64,000 nt of DNA from Eubacterium sp. AM49-13BH (GCF_003464165.1 NZ_QSEK01000006.1:24292-88291), one strand, 5' to 3'. Shown: positions 27,008 to 36,966, counted from the first letter of the stretch. A program made the numbers and translations. The notes: generated by a model not told the origin, from the sequence alone.

Positions 27008-28135
27008 TTACTTCTTCCCCTTCTGTGTCAGCAGAACTGACATTATCAATGAAGTTATCGGCACTGTAAGTATTATGCCCATTGTTCCTGATATTCCACG
27101 CATTATCTCAATTGCAACTGAGTACATGTTAAGAATCTGATGCATCTGGTATGAATATGCGTATATTATCATGACAAGTCCCAGACTTCCTCCTGCATAA
27201 GCAAGAATAAGTGTGTTAGACATTGTTCCAATCATATCACGTCCAATATTAATTCCTGAACGGAATATTTCCCTTGCTGATATGTCAGGTCTGTTTTCTT
27301 TAATCTCATGTAATGATGATGAAACTGACATTGCAACATCCATTACTGCTCCTAACGATGCAATCAGTATTCCTGAAAACAGCATACCTCCTATATCAAG
27401 CTTTGAATTCTGACCTACATATATAAGATTCTCTATATCATCAACATTATATCCTGTTACATGTCCAAAATGTCCGAAAACAAGTGCTATAAGACCTGAT
27501 ACAACCACTCCGGCTATTGTACCAAGCATAGCGCCAATTGATTTCTTCTGAAAATCTGCCAGCAGAATAAATGTTATTAGCGTAATTATGACAACTGATA
27601 ATGTAGCTGCAATAAATGGTGAAACACCTATATACATCATCGGAATATACATCATTACTACAACTGCAAATGTGAATATAAGTGCGAGTACTGAATTGAA
27701 ACCTTTCTTTCCTCCAACCAGCCACATAAGTCCGAAAAATGCTGCTAATAACACAATTATCTCTGGTTCACGGTCATAATTATATACATTGGCTGAGAGA
27801 TTTCCATTATATTCACTTATATTAGCTATTACCCTTGTTCCAACCTTACAGTTGGCTCCGTACAGATATCCGTTAAGACTGTACGCTTTTACTTCTTCTC
27901 CCTTGTGGCTTCCTGATTTAATACGTAAAACAACCTCTTGGCTGTCGCCGCTTTCTAAGTCAGCGGCAGCCTGAAGGTCTTCATTATCATTCTGTATAAC
28001 TACTGCCTTAACAAACTTAGTGTTATCTTTGGCAAGCAGTGGTTTTCTTTCTACACTGGTGTAGAATAGAAACATCGCAATCATAATAAGTGCCACAACA
28101 AGGTATTTACCAAATGTGTCTATTATCTTTCGCAA
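27008..28135 (-). CDS. YibE/F-family membrane protein
   Basis: A 375-residue protein. An N-terminal helix (about 8-24) is followed by a roughly 100-residue outer beta-rich domain. Seven or so membrane helices carry the family motifs GLMWLVGGKKGF, GVVVSGLIALVFG, SLGAVMDVAMSVSSSL, GRDMIGTMSNTLILAYAG and GTMGIILTVPIT. The family role is unsettled. No ATG fits the N-terminus; TTG at 28135 does, six bases after AAGGA, and overlaps the phosphatase gene by 13 bases, so coupling is expected. The link to a secreted phosphatase suggests a transport or secretion role, but this is inference. Confidence 0.82.
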   Translation of the reverse strand: MRKIIDTFGKYLVVALIMIAMFLFYTSVERKPLLAKDNTKFVKAVVIQNDNEDLQAAADLESGDSQEVVLRIKSGSHKGEEVKAYSLNGYLYGANCKVGTRVIANISEYNGNLSANVYNYDREPEIIVLLAAFFGLMWLVGGKKGFNSVLALIFTFAVVVMMYIPMMYIGVSPFIAATLSVVIITLITFILLADFQKKSIGAMLGTIAGVVVSGLIALVFGHFGHVTGYNVDDIENLIYVGQNSKLDIGGMLFSGILIASLGAVMDVAMSVSSSLHEIKENRPDISAREIFRSGINIGRDMIGTMSNTLILAYAGGSLGLVMIIYAYSYQMHQILNMYSVAIEIMRGISGTMGIILTVPITSLIMSVLLTQKGKK

Positions 28136-30222
28136 ATGTCTTCCTTCTTTCTGATTCCAACTATAACAGCACAGATGCCTGCTGCTGCGGCAGCCATACA
28201 AGCATATACTCTTGCAAGCATGTTATCTCCTGTCTGTGGAGCTTTGCCATTATCTGTCGAAGAATTTGATGAATTATCTGTTGTCGAACTTCCTGCTGGT
28301 GCAGATGGTTCTGTTACTGTACCATTATCCTCCTGTACTGTAAGTGCATTGATTGCATTAACAACTGCCAGTTTAGCTTCTTCTAATGCAGCACCATCAA
28401 TCTTAGGTGCATTCTCTGACTTATAATCTGCAAGCTGTGCCTGTGCACCTTCCTGTACCTGAATGTATATAGTCTTGTCCAGAAGTGTTGATACACCCTT
28501 CTTAAATCTGTTAACACTATTTCCGCTTTCAGATGTTGACTTATCTGCTGCATTCTTTACAGAACCATATCCTGACACTCTGTCAGTATCTTTACCATAA
28601 TTATTTACGATATCTGCAAGCATTGGATCCTTGTCTGTTGTATATGCTGCCTTAATCTTCTTTAATGATGAGAGAGCATCCTTAAGAGAATTCATGCTGG
28701 CTTCTGTATAATTAACCTCTGTGCCGTTAATTAAAGCCTCTGCATTATTAATAACCTCATCCACTGACATATCTGTATTAGTCTTATTGATTGTAAAATC
28801 ATCAGCATATTTATTACCATTGTAGTCATATGTCTTGATGGTAAGTGAGCCGCTCGAAAAATCAATTGTTGAGAATGATGGGATACATGCATTAGTTCTC
28901 TCTGCAATGTAGTATGGTGTGTAGTTAAGCAGATTGTAGTACTTAGAACCTGAGCCTGAACCTGTTGTTATATAAAGAGTTCCATCCGGATTAGTTACTG
29001 AACCGCTGCTTATATCATAGTCAACTACATTTCCATCAAGAATCTGATAACTTCTTGAAAATGTATGGTCATGTCCTGTAAGACATATATCAATGTTAAA
29101 TTCGTCCATTAATGGTGCAAATACAATTCTGTTAGTAGCAGCATCTGTATCTGCATGTGGCTGTCCTGAACCATAGATATCGCTATGGAATATTACAACC
29201 TTCCACTTAGCATCAGGATTGCTTGCAACAGCCTTATTCATAAATGTTCTGTGCTCCTCCTGATTACGGTTGTTGCTGTTTAATGAAATGAATAATACAT
29301 CTCCATAGTTGAAATAGAAATCACTTCCTGCTGCTGTGCTTCCTAACTTATCCTCTGAATTAGGATTGTTAAAATGTGCTGAATAATCTGAACCAGCCAT
29401 ATCATGATTACCGATTGTTGCAGCGATTGGAAGACTTCTGAATACTGATGGATAAAGATATCCTGCATACTCGCTCTCTCTCGTCTTTTTATCATCATCC
29501 TTAGTTGCACCAGACTGGTTAATCTGATCACCTGCCGATAAAAGGAATGATGCATCAGGACATGTCTTTAATGCCTGCTGCATTGTCTTATTCCAGTTAT
29601 ATGCATCTCTTGCAACACTGGCATCATTAGCTGATTTATCTGAGCTGCTTCCTGAAGCACCAACCTGTGGGTCACCAGTAAGAATAACTGAAAACTTATC
29701 AGTTGCCTTTGTTGTGTAATCATATTCAGCAGACCATACACTGTCATCTCCTGTGTAATTATCTGTGTACTGATAATGATACTGAGTGTTCTCTTCAAAG
29801 TAATCAGCTATGTTTACCTTATTGGCTGCACTGTATAACTTCCCCTGCCAGTTCTCTGCACTGATAGCCTCTGCATTACCTGTTACAACCTTGGCTGATG
29901 ACTTTGAACCATCCTTCCATACCTTTACTGCTGGTGTTCCTTTTCCAGCTGAATACCATGAAAAATTAAGATCTGCCGCATCTGAGCCTGGAGTTAAAGC
30001 TACATTTTCAGTCTGTGCATAAGCTTTTTCTCCTCCCTGCCATACATTAGAAAGCCATTTCTGGAAATCAGCAGAATTATCTGTATCCTGCTTGAAGGTA
30101 CTCTGACTTACATCCGCCTCACCATATGCAAATGCATTAATAAGTGGTGCCTGACTTACAAGAACTGTTGACATTGCAGCAAGTGCTGCACCTTTTCTTA
30201 ATAAATTCTTACTTCTCTTCAT
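28123..30222 (-). CDS. Wall-anchored purple-acid-phosphatase-like metallophosphoesterase
   Basis: A 699-residue secreted enzyme. A signal peptide (about 1-33) precedes a fibronectin-like domain in which SWYSAGKGTPAVKVW is recognisable. The catalytic domain (about 175-420) has the metal ligands of this fold: GDPQ, GDQIN, GNHDM, a His in VIFHSD and GHDH. A helical segment follows, then APQTGD, a hydrophobic helix and Arg/Lys as sorting signal. Start 30222 follows GGAGG. It probably releases phosphate from organic phosphates at the cell surface; a PhoP-like box upstream supports this. Cotranscribed with the YibE/F gene. Confidence 0.88.
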   Translation of the reverse strand: MKRSKNLLRKGAALAAMSTVLVSQAPLINAFAYGEADVSQSTFKQDTDNSADFQKWLSNVWQGGEKAYAQTENVALTPGSDAADLNFSWYSAGKGTPAVKVWKDGSKSSAKVVTGNAEAISAENWQGKLYSAANKVNIADYFEENTQYHYQYTDNYTGDDSVWSAEYDYTTKATDKFSVILTGDPQVGASGSSSDKSANDASVARDAYNWNKTMQQALKTCPDASFLLSAGDQINQSGATKDDDKKTRESEYAGYLYPSVFRSLPIAATIGNHDMAGSDYSAHFNNPNSEDKLGSTAAGSDFYFNYGDVLFISLNSNNRNQEEHRTFMNKAVASNPDAKWKVVIFHSDIYGSGQPHADTDAATNRIVFAPLMDEFNIDICLTGHDHTFSRSYQILDGNVVDYDISSGSVTNPDGTLYITTGSGSGSKYYNLLNYTPYYIAERTNACIPSFSTIDFSSGSLTIKTYDYNGNKYADDFTINKTNTDMSVDEVINNAEALINGTEVNYTEASMNSLKDALSSLKKIKAAYTTDKDPMLADIVNNYGKDTDRVSGYGSVKNAADKSTSESGNSVNRFKKGVSTLLDKTIYIQVQEGAQAQLADYKSENAPKIDGAALEEAKLAVVNAINALTVQEDNGTVTEPSAPAGSSTTDNSSNSSTDNGKAPQTGDNMLARVYACMAAAAAGICAVIVGIRKKEDICER

Positions 30223-30319
30223 TTTTTCCTCCACATAATGAGATATATTTATTCGTATACTGTTGTACAACGAATTGTCATTACTATATCCCTATGTGGT
30301 AAACTTACAATAATTGTCT

Positions 30320-30336
30320 TGTAAACCTTGTGTAAA
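30320..30336 (-). promoter_or_regulatory. PhoP-like box of the phosphatase gene
   Basis: On the minus strand TTTACA-caagg-TTTACA, two direct hexamers 11 bases apart, matches the TT(A/T/C)ACA-N5 repeat bound by Gram-positive PhoP. A TTGTAA/TATAGT promoter with 16-base spacing lies directly downstream. Phosphate-starvation control is inferred. Confidence 0.5.
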
Positions 30337-30351
30337 ATTCTTGTTGTAAGC

Positions 30352-30392
30352 AAAAAACAGACACAGACATTTAATGTCTGTGTCCGATTTTT
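30352..30392. terminator. Terminator after the aminotransferase gene
   Basis: Perfect stem gacacagacatt / aatgtctgtgtc (30360-30384) with a T-run on both strands. It ends the aminotransferase message and lies just upstream of the phosphatase promoter. Confidence 0.85.
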
Positions 30393-30397
30393 TCAAT

Positions 30398-31750
30398 TTA
30401 TTTATTTTCAAGCTTTGTAATACATTTATCCAGCGATGTTGCAAACCAGTCAATATCGTTCTCTGAAAATACCATTGGTGGACGAAGCTTTAAGATATTT
30501 CCGTAATGGCCTATAACTGATGTAAGAATATGCTCATCTCTTAACATCTCTATTACATTCAACGCCATATCCTTATCAGGTGTCTTATTGCCATCATTCT
30601 TAACGAATTCAAATCCTAAGAACAAACCTGCACCTCTTACATCACCTACTGATTCAGGATGTCGCTCCTGTACCTCTTTTAGTGCCTTAAGAAGTGCCGC
30701 ACCTGCTTTCTTACAGTGTTCCTGAAGATTCTCATCCTTAATATATTTAAGAACAGCCTGAGCGGCAGCTATTGATACAGGATTACCACCAAATGTATTA
30801 AAGTAAGGAAGCTTGTCGCTGAAGGCTGCAAGTACATCCTCCTTTGCAGCAAGTCCTGAGATTGGAATTCCGTTACCCATAGGCTTACCCATTGTTATCA
30901 TATCAGGGACAATTCCGTGTCTCGCAAATCCAAAGAATGCCTGTCCTGTTCTTGCAAATCCTGGCTGAACCTCATCAGCTATGAATACTCCGCCATTCTT
31001 ATGTACAACATCTACTGTTGCTTTTAAGAATCCTACAGGGTCAGGATATATACCATCTGATGAGAATATTGAATCAGCAAGGAAACAAGAAAACTTATAT
31101 CCTGCCTCATTTAATTCATCTATAGTCTTTTGCATCTCTGACGCATACCATGCTGTGAATTCTTCTGGTGTTCCACCATGACGGTAATAATCTGGTGCTG
31201 TTATAAGCCTTACATTAGGAAGTAATGGCTGACCGGCTCCAAGTGAAGGTGAACAGCCTGATGTTAATGCACTTGTTCCGTGGTAGGCTTCCTGTGTAAT
31301 AATTATACCGGTACCACCCGTATAGGCTTCTGCCACACGAAGTGCAAGGTCATTAGCTTCTGAACCTGTACACATATACATTATCTTATTAATCTCATCA
31401 GGCATAAGTGCAAGCAGTTCTTCACTGTAATCCAGAATTTTTTCATGAAGATATCTTGTATGTGTATTAAGCGTTTTCATCTGTTCTGTAACTGCATTTA
31501 CAACAGCAGGATTACAGTGTCCTACACCAGCTACATTGTTATACATATCCAGATATTTGTTACCTTCATCATCCCACAGATAATCTCCTTCTCCACGGAC
31601 AATGTTAAGTGGCTTTCTATAAAAAAGTCTGTAAGCACCTCCAAGGTATTTTTCTCTCTTACTAATCATTTCCCTTGTTTTATGACTTAACATAGATGCA
31701 TATTCTTCCTTAAAACTGTTAGAGTCCATAATACTTGATTCTGTTGCCAT
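30398..31750 (-). CDS. Class III PLP-dependent aminotransferase (AGXT2/ETNPPL-like)
   Basis: A 450-residue enzyme of fold type I. Landmarks are the N-terminal DDEGNKYLDMYNNVAGVGHC segment, the cofactor loop TGSEANDLALR, the Asp of the FIADEVQPGFARTG block that holds the pyridine nitrogen, and the Schiff-base Lys in ITMGKPMGNG. The LNTHTRYLH segment resembles the alanine-glyoxylate aminotransferase 2 / ethanolamine-phosphate phospho-lyase branch, so the reaction may be transamination or phospho-lyase. Start 31750 follows GGAGGAAAT. It lies after the polyamine-uptake operon but behind a terminator, so a polyamine link is only suggestive. Confidence 0.85.
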   Translation of the reverse strand: MATESSIMDSNSFKEEYASMLSHKTREMISKREKYLGGAYRLFYRKPLNIVRGEGDYLWDDEGNKYLDMYNNVAGVGHCNPAVVNAVTEQMKTLNTHTRYLHEKILDYSEELLALMPDEINKIMYMCTGSEANDLALRVAEAYTGGTGIIITQEAYHGTSALTSGCSPSLGAGQPLLPNVRLITAPDYYRHGGTPEEFTAWYASEMQKTIDELNEAGYKFSCFLADSIFSSDGIYPDPVGFLKATVDVVHKNGGVFIADEVQPGFARTGQAFFGFARHGIVPDMITMGKPMGNGIPISGLAAKEDVLAAFSDKLPYFNTFGGNPVSIAAAQAVLKYIKDENLQEHCKKAGAALLKALKEVQERHPESVGDVRGAGLFLGFEFVKNDGNKTPDKDMALNVIEMLRDEHILTSVIGHYGNILKLRPPMVFSENDIDWFATSLDKCITKLENK

Positions 31751-31770
31751 AATTTCCTCCATTCTGCAAA

Positions 31771-31813
31771 AAGAAAAAGCACAGAACCTCTGATTTCTCA
31801 GAAATTCTGTGCT
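31771..31813 (-). terminator. Terminator of the potABCD operon / leader of the aminotransferase
   Basis: On the minus strand agcacagaa and ttctgtgct form a stem followed by TTTTTCTTTTT, about 85 bases after the potD stop and 20 bases before the aminotransferase start. It may act as an attenuator as well as ending potABCD transcripts. Confidence 0.75.
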
Positions 31814-31898
31814 CCTTTGCACTGTCATACAGATTCATTCTGTCTGACATATATAATAGCAACATTTGGTTATTTGTCAATTTATAATCAAATGCTTA

Positions 31899-33419
31899 TT
31901 AATCATATTTCTTATTTATCTTAAGTTTTACAGATAATGCTATTAAAGCCACGACAATAATACCTGCAAGAACCCATACCCACACAGGAACATTCTTAAT
32001 GTTATAACATCTTACATTAATCCACATCTGATTAATTCTTGTTGTCTCTTCAGCATCAAAATACTGCATAATGGCACTTCTATCCATAACCTCCTGCGTA
32101 GGATACTGTGCTGATAACTGTCTGTATGTCTGTTCTTCTGGAACTTTAAGTATATATCTTTCATCATCAGAATCACCTGAAAAGAAATATCCCAGGGGAT
32201 AATCTACAACATCTGTATCACTTTCATCTGCTCCATAGTTCCACTTTACATAGTCGAATACAACATCACTGTCACCACCTGATATAACTGATGTATATCC
32301 AATATAGCTCATGTTTCTTACAGCATTTTCAGGTTTTGACAGAAAGTTAATAAAGCTCTGTGCTGCCTGCTTTTTCTCTGAATTGCCATTAATTCCAGAC
32401 TTTAACATTACCCAGCCGTCAAAATAAAGGTTAGTACATTCTTCAGGTACTGCAAAATTAAGCTGAAAATCATCCTCGTCAGCCTGGTCCATAGTATATA
32501 CAGCATCTCCAGACCACTGATAACCTGCGACTACCTTTCCTGTTATCATATCAGTCTTGGCACTGTCAGTCTCGAATGAATAGGCATTATTCTTAACTGA
32601 CTGAAGATACTCCTGAATCCTGTCCACATTTGCCTCAGAAGTATCATTCATCTCCTCGGCAAGTCTTTCACGATAATCAGGACTGTTTATAAATGACGCT
32701 GACTTTAACTTGTCTGACTTAATTGCACCAACAGCTGCAAACATGGAATCTCTTACATTATCCTTAATCGTTATCTGACGCCTGAATTTGCTGTTATCAA
32801 TTATCGTCCATGTAGATGCTTCTTTTTCTGTCACCTTATCAGGATTGTACACGATTCCTGTTATACCCCACATATATCCTGCAGCATAGCGGCTCCATGA
32901 CTCACCATTAATCTTATTCTCGTCAAATGTTTTCTTGATAAATGGAGATACACCCTTAGCATAGTAATTATTAGCAATCGATGTATCATAGAAATCATCT
33001 GAAAATGGCTCAAGCCAGTCCTCTGCCATAAGCTTCATTATCATATATTCTGAAGGACAGATTACATCGTAATCATCACCCAGAGTAAGCATGTTGTACA
33101 GTTCCTCGTTAGTTCCAAGACAGCTGTACTGTACCTTAACCTTCTTGCCGTAATTCTCATAATACCAGTTCTCGAAATCAGTAATTATCGAATTCTCACC
33201 CTTTATGCTTCCACTCTCAAGTTCAATTGTATCATCATCATTCCAGTCTCCGGTATCAATATATTCTTCCCAGTTGCACACACGGAGTATGATTGTATCG
33301 TCTGCTGCCACCGCTGTAAGACGGTTTGTATTAAGCACGCCTGTTACTGCTGCTGTACCGCTTACTATCATTAAAGCTGAAAGTATTAACGCATTTATCT
33401 TTCCAATAATCTTATTCAT
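31899..33419 (-). CDS. potD: Spermidine/putrescine-binding protein, membrane-anchored form
   Basis: A 506-residue periplasmic-type binding protein, longer than the usual 350. A signal-like helix (about 7-27) is followed by LRVCNWEEYID, the family start. DYDVICPSEYMI, AAGYMWGITGIVYNPD and the VAGYQWSGDAVY region line the polyamine pocket in relatives. Unusually there is no lipobox; instead VWVWVLAGIIVVALIALSV near the C-terminus anchors the protein from the other end. Start 33419 overlaps potC by eight bases and follows GAGGAGG. Last gene of potABCD. Confidence 0.88.
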   Translation of the reverse strand: MNKIIGKINALILSALMIVSGTAAVTGVLNTNRLTAVAADDTIILRVCNWEEYIDTGDWNDDDTIELESGSIKGENSIITDFENWYYENYGKKVKVQYSCLGTNEELYNMLTLGDDYDVICPSEYMIMKLMAEDWLEPFSDDFYDTSIANNYYAKGVSPFIKKTFDENKINGESWSRYAAGYMWGITGIVYNPDKVTEKEASTWTIIDNSKFRRQITIKDNVRDSMFAAVGAIKSDKLKSASFINSPDYRERLAEEMNDTSEANVDRIQEYLQSVKNNAYSFETDSAKTDMITGKVVAGYQWSGDAVYTMDQADEDDFQLNFAVPEECTNLYFDGWVMLKSGINGNSEKKQAAQSFINFLSKPENAVRNMSYIGYTSVISGGDSDVVFDYVKWNYGADESDTDVVDYPLGYFFSGDSDDERYILKVPEEQTYRQLSAQYPTQEVMDRSAIMQYFDAEETTRINQMWINVRCYNIKNVPVWVWVLAGIIVVALIALSVKLKINKKYD

Positions 33420-34221
33420 CAGCTCCGGCCTCCTCTCGTACAGCTTTTCTTGCTGGTGCAAGATTAATTGCTATCTCAACTACAATAACAATAAGGAATA
33501 TTATTGTAGATAAAGCCCACAAAGCAGTCTTGATATCAGTCTGTGAACCCTTGGTTGCATTAACAACATAAGTACTTATTGTGTCAAATGTTGCAGGCTT
33601 AGTGTATGTTGCAACGAAATAATCATCCAGTGATAATGTAACTGCCATAACAAATCCTGATACTATGCCGGAAGCAATCTGAGGTATTATTATCTTAAAA
33701 AGTGCATACACAGGTGTTGCACCAAGGTCAAGTGCTGCTTCATACAGACTTTGATCCATCTGTTTTAATTTAGGAACAACAGCCAGATATACGAACGGTG
33801 CACTCAGTATAACATGTCCCACAACAAGAGGAATATACGTATCCTTACTGACACCTAATACAACTACAAGAAGAATACAGATAGAAAAACCTGTAACTAC
33901 ATCTGCATTTACAACTGGAACCTGATTAAGAACTGACATGGCTCCTTTTACTTTTCCCTTTGAATAAAATGCACCTATAGCACCTGTTGTTCCAAGTATT
34001 GTTGCAAGTACAGCACTTCCAACAGCAAGCAGCACAGAACCGATTATCATATTAATAAGCTCCGGAGTCGTAAAAAGTGTTACATAATTATGCATTGAAA
34101 ATGCATGTATTGCTCCTATATTAGCGGCATCCGTAAAACTGTATACTGCAAGCACAAGAATTGGAATATACATGAACAAAAGGACAATGCATATAATCAT
34201 ATATTTCAGAAATTTCTTCAT
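33412..34221 (-). CDS. potC: Spermidine/putrescine ABC permease
   Basis: A 269-residue permease with six membrane segments and the cytoplasmic coupling loop EAALDLGATPVYALFKIIIP, which docks on the ATPase. It follows potB with a one-base overlap (TAATG) and is overlapped by potD. With PotB it forms the membrane channel for polyamine uptake. Confidence 0.92.
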   Translation of the reverse strand: MKKFLKYMIICIVLLFMYIPILVLAVYSFTDAANIGAIHAFSMHNYVTLFTTPELINMIIGSVLLAVGSAVLATILGTTGAIGAFYSKGKVKGAMSVLNQVPVVNADVVTGFSICILLVVVLGVSKDTYIPLVVGHVILSAPFVYLAVVPKLKQMDQSLYEAALDLGATPVYALFKIIIPQIASGIVSGFVMAVTLSLDDYFVATYTKPATFDTISTYVVNATKGSQTDIKTALWALSTIIFLIVIVVEIAINLAPARKAVREEAGADE

Positions 34222-35006
34222 TATACAAGTCCTCCTCTTCCAGCATTTTCTGAATCTTTATCACCCGAAACCAGAGTGACAATACATATAATAACAAGAA
34301 GTATCAGTGCTATCATTGAGCCATTGTGCCAGTCATATGCACTGAAATAACTTCCAATCAGACTACCCATAATATATGTGCTGTTATAAAGCATATCAAG
34401 AACTACATAGTTAGTCATTGCCGGAAGGAATACCATTGACACACCACTGACAATTCCCGGAACAGACAATGGCAGTATAACCTTGATAAATGTCTGGAAA
34501 TTATCCGCACCAAGATCCGATGCTGCTTCAATAACACTCTTATCAAGCTTTGAAAGCGTTGTATATAACGGAAGTATCATGAATGGAAGAAAATCGTATG
34601 TCATTCCTATTATCGTATTGATAAACGGATAATACGCAAGATTTCCCTCAATCATTGATAATATCTCTTTAAGTGCGGTAATTCTTAATGTGAAATTAAT
34701 CCACATAGGCATAACAAAAAGCAGAAGTATTACCGCTTTTCTCTTTAACTTACTCTGTGAAAGTATATACGCTACAGGATAAGCAATTATAAGACAGACT
34801 GCAGTTGCAACAAATGCAAGTACAAGACTGTAACACAGAGTTCCAAGTGTATTAGGGTCTGTAAAAAAATTCTGCAGATTAACCATGCTGAATTGTCCCT
34901 GCCCGTTAGTAAATGCATAATATACAAGAACCAGCAGTGGCGCTGCAACAAATAATATAAGAAACAGCCCATATGGGATTCCAAGATATTTGCGTGAAAA
35001 AGACAT
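34221..35006 (-). CDS. potB: Spermidine/putrescine ABC permease
   Basis: A 261-residue six-helix permease with the coupling loop EAASDLGADNFQTFIKVILP. ATG 35006 follows AGGGGGA, 12 bases after the potA stop. It pairs with PotC. Confidence 0.92.
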   Translation of the reverse strand: MSFSRKYLGIPYGLFLILFVAAPLLVLVYYAFTNGQGQFSMVNLQNFFTDPNTLGTLCYSLVLAFVATAVCLIIAYPVAYILSQSKLKRKAVILLLFVMPMWINFTLRITALKEILSMIEGNLAYYPFINTIIGMTYDFLPFMILPLYTTLSKLDKSVIEAASDLGADNFQTFIKVILPLSVPGIVSGVSMVFLPAMTNYVVLDMLYNSTYIMGSLIGSYFSAYDWHNGSMIALILLVIICIVTLVSGDKDSENAGRGGLV

Positions 35007-35018
35007 ATTTCTATCCCC

Positions 35019-36460
35019 CTACTTCTTTAACTGGAATTTCATCTTCTCTTCAGGCATGATAAGACCAACCTGATCGTCCATATTCCAGAGATATTCATCA
35101 TCTACAATAAGGTCATGACCATACTCAGTTCTTATTACATAACTGTAATGGTCACCCTTATAGATAAGGTTAATAATCTTACCTGACACAAGACCTGCTG
35201 TTACATCATCACTCATCTCAATATCATCAGGCTGGATTGAAACAACAACCCTGAACTTTGAAACATCTACATTTTCACCATTCTCATCAACAAGAACTCC
35301 ATCTGACATCTTAGTCTTAGGAATAACCTGTGTTAAATCACAGCTTATTATCTTGCCATTAAAGTCAAGCGTATAATCTCCATTAATTGTTGTAACAAAA
35401 CTTGTGGTATGGTCTTCTGCAAGCATTACATGAATTCCATCAGGCTCAAGCTGCATTCCTACTGTATCACCAACATGATAACACCTGGTAGTTCTTATTA
35501 TCATCTCATACTTTCCAGATTCAACAGCAACCTCGTAATGCATTCCCTTGAATATAACTGAAGTAACCTCACCAACAACAGTTCCATCCTCCGGCTTTGT
35601 AATAATTACATCTTCCGGTCTTATAACAACGTCAACTAAAGTTCCCTCTGGAACATCATCCATTCCGACAAACTCTCCGCCACAGAATCTTACTTTCATG
35701 TGTCCTGTCATAATACCTTTGAAAATATTGCTCTCTCCAATAAAATCAGCAACAAAAGCATTCTTAGGCTCATTATATATATCCTCAGGAGTTCCTATCT
35801 GCTGAATCTTACCCTCTGATAAGACAACAATCTTATCAGACATTGTAAGTGCCTCTTCCTGGTCATGTGTTACATATATAAATGTAATTCCAAGCTGGTC
35901 ATGCATATTCTTAAGCTCAATCTGCATCTCCTTACGCATCTTTAAATCAAGTGCCCCGAGTGTTCATCAAGCATGAGAATCTCAGGTTCATTGACAAGTG
36001 CTCTTGCAATTGCGATTCTCTGCTGCTGTCCACCTGAAAGTGTAGATATCTTTCTGTCCTCGAAGCCTTCAAGGTCAACCATATCAAGAACATGCTTAAC
36101 CTTTTTCCTGATTTCCTCTTTAGGAAGCTTCTTTAACTTAAGTCCAAATGCAATATTTTCATATATATTCATATGTGGAAACAGCGCATAACGCTGAAAC
36201 ACTGTATTAATTGGTCTTTTATTAGCTGGAAGCTGTGATATATCTTCTCCGTTAAGAAGTATCTGTCCGTCTGTAGGAAGTTCAAATCCTGCTATCATTC
36301 TTAGTGTGGTTGTCTTTCCACATCCTGATGGTCCTAAAAACGTTACGAATTCCCCCCGTTTTACTTCAAGATTAAAGTCATCAACCGCCTTAAATCCATT
36401 ATCACTATATACCTTACTGATATGTTTAAGCTCTATTATATTTTCTGATTTACCAGACAT
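35019..36460 (-). pseudogene. potA: Spermidine/putrescine ABC ATPase, frameshifted
   Basis: The starting frame gives Walker [11 protein letters not shown]-loop [11 protein letters not shown], signature LSGGQQQR and Walker B ILMLDE, then fails at 35942. Read one frame over, the text continues as [17 protein letters not shown] and the His of YVTHDQEE, so a single C (G on the plus strand) is missing near 35962. The restored protein has about 480 residues, over 100 more than usual, because two TOBE-like ligand-sensing domains follow the ATPase (VVIRPEDV and VVSIQPDDIEM). Start 36460 follows GGAGG. The other pot genes are intact, which favours a sequencing error over true decay. Confidence 0.85.
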
Positions 36461-36529
36461 ATCCAACCTCCGCAATTAACATCCTTTGTTACACCGTCTA
36501 ACAACTATGCAACCACTTCCTATTTAATA

Positions 36530-36580
36530 TCAAAAATGGGTACAAATCAAGTAATTTCTTGATTTGTACCCATGATTTTT
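36530..36580. terminator. Terminator after the HEAT-repeat gene
   Basis: A perfect 16-base stem, atgggtacaaatcaag (36536-36551) with cttgatttgtacccat (36558-36573), flanked by T-runs for both strands. On the minus strand it ends the HEAT-repeat gene ahead of potA. Confidence 0.85.
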
Positions 36581-36621
36581 TATTCTTTTATATTATGTAA
36601 AAAAATGATAAAACATGTGTT

Positions 36622-36966
36622 TTATGGTCTGTGATGAAGTTCCTGAACAGTCTTTCCTATTTCGTCCCTTATAGCCTGTCTGTCTTCCGGAATCTTCTGC
36701 ATTCTTGCAAGCAGATCCGCGGTATCATGCTCAGAGCCAACTTTTCTCAACGACTCACATGCTGCAAATACAACATCATCATCTGCATCATCAACAAATC
36801 TCAACAATAAATCTACACTGCTCTGGTCATCGCTTGCCCCAAGTGCCTTGGCTGCTGCAATCTTCCCTTCTTTGCTTCCTGTAATCTCTTCCTGTATTGC
36901 ATACCAGTCATGATGTTTTACATATTTCTCCATTTTTTCATCTAATGTCTTTTTCTTAAATAACAT
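36622..36966 (-). CDS. Small HEAT-repeat protein
   Basis: A 114-residue, all-helical cytoplasmic protein. The segment GKIAAAKALGASDDQSSVDLL and the next AADDDVVFAACESLRKVG-like repeat are HEAT/PBS-lyase type pairs of helices, which usually bind other proteins. Start 36966 follows AAGAAGG; a codon 18 bases earlier is possible. It is a single gene, divergent from the LysR gene at 37075. Confidence 0.7.
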   Translation of the reverse strand: MLFKKKTLDEKMEKYVKHHDWYAIQEEITGSKEGKIAAAKALGASDDQSSVDLLLRFVDDADDDVVFAACESLRKVGSEHDTADLLARMQKIPEDRQAIRDEIGKTVQELHHRP

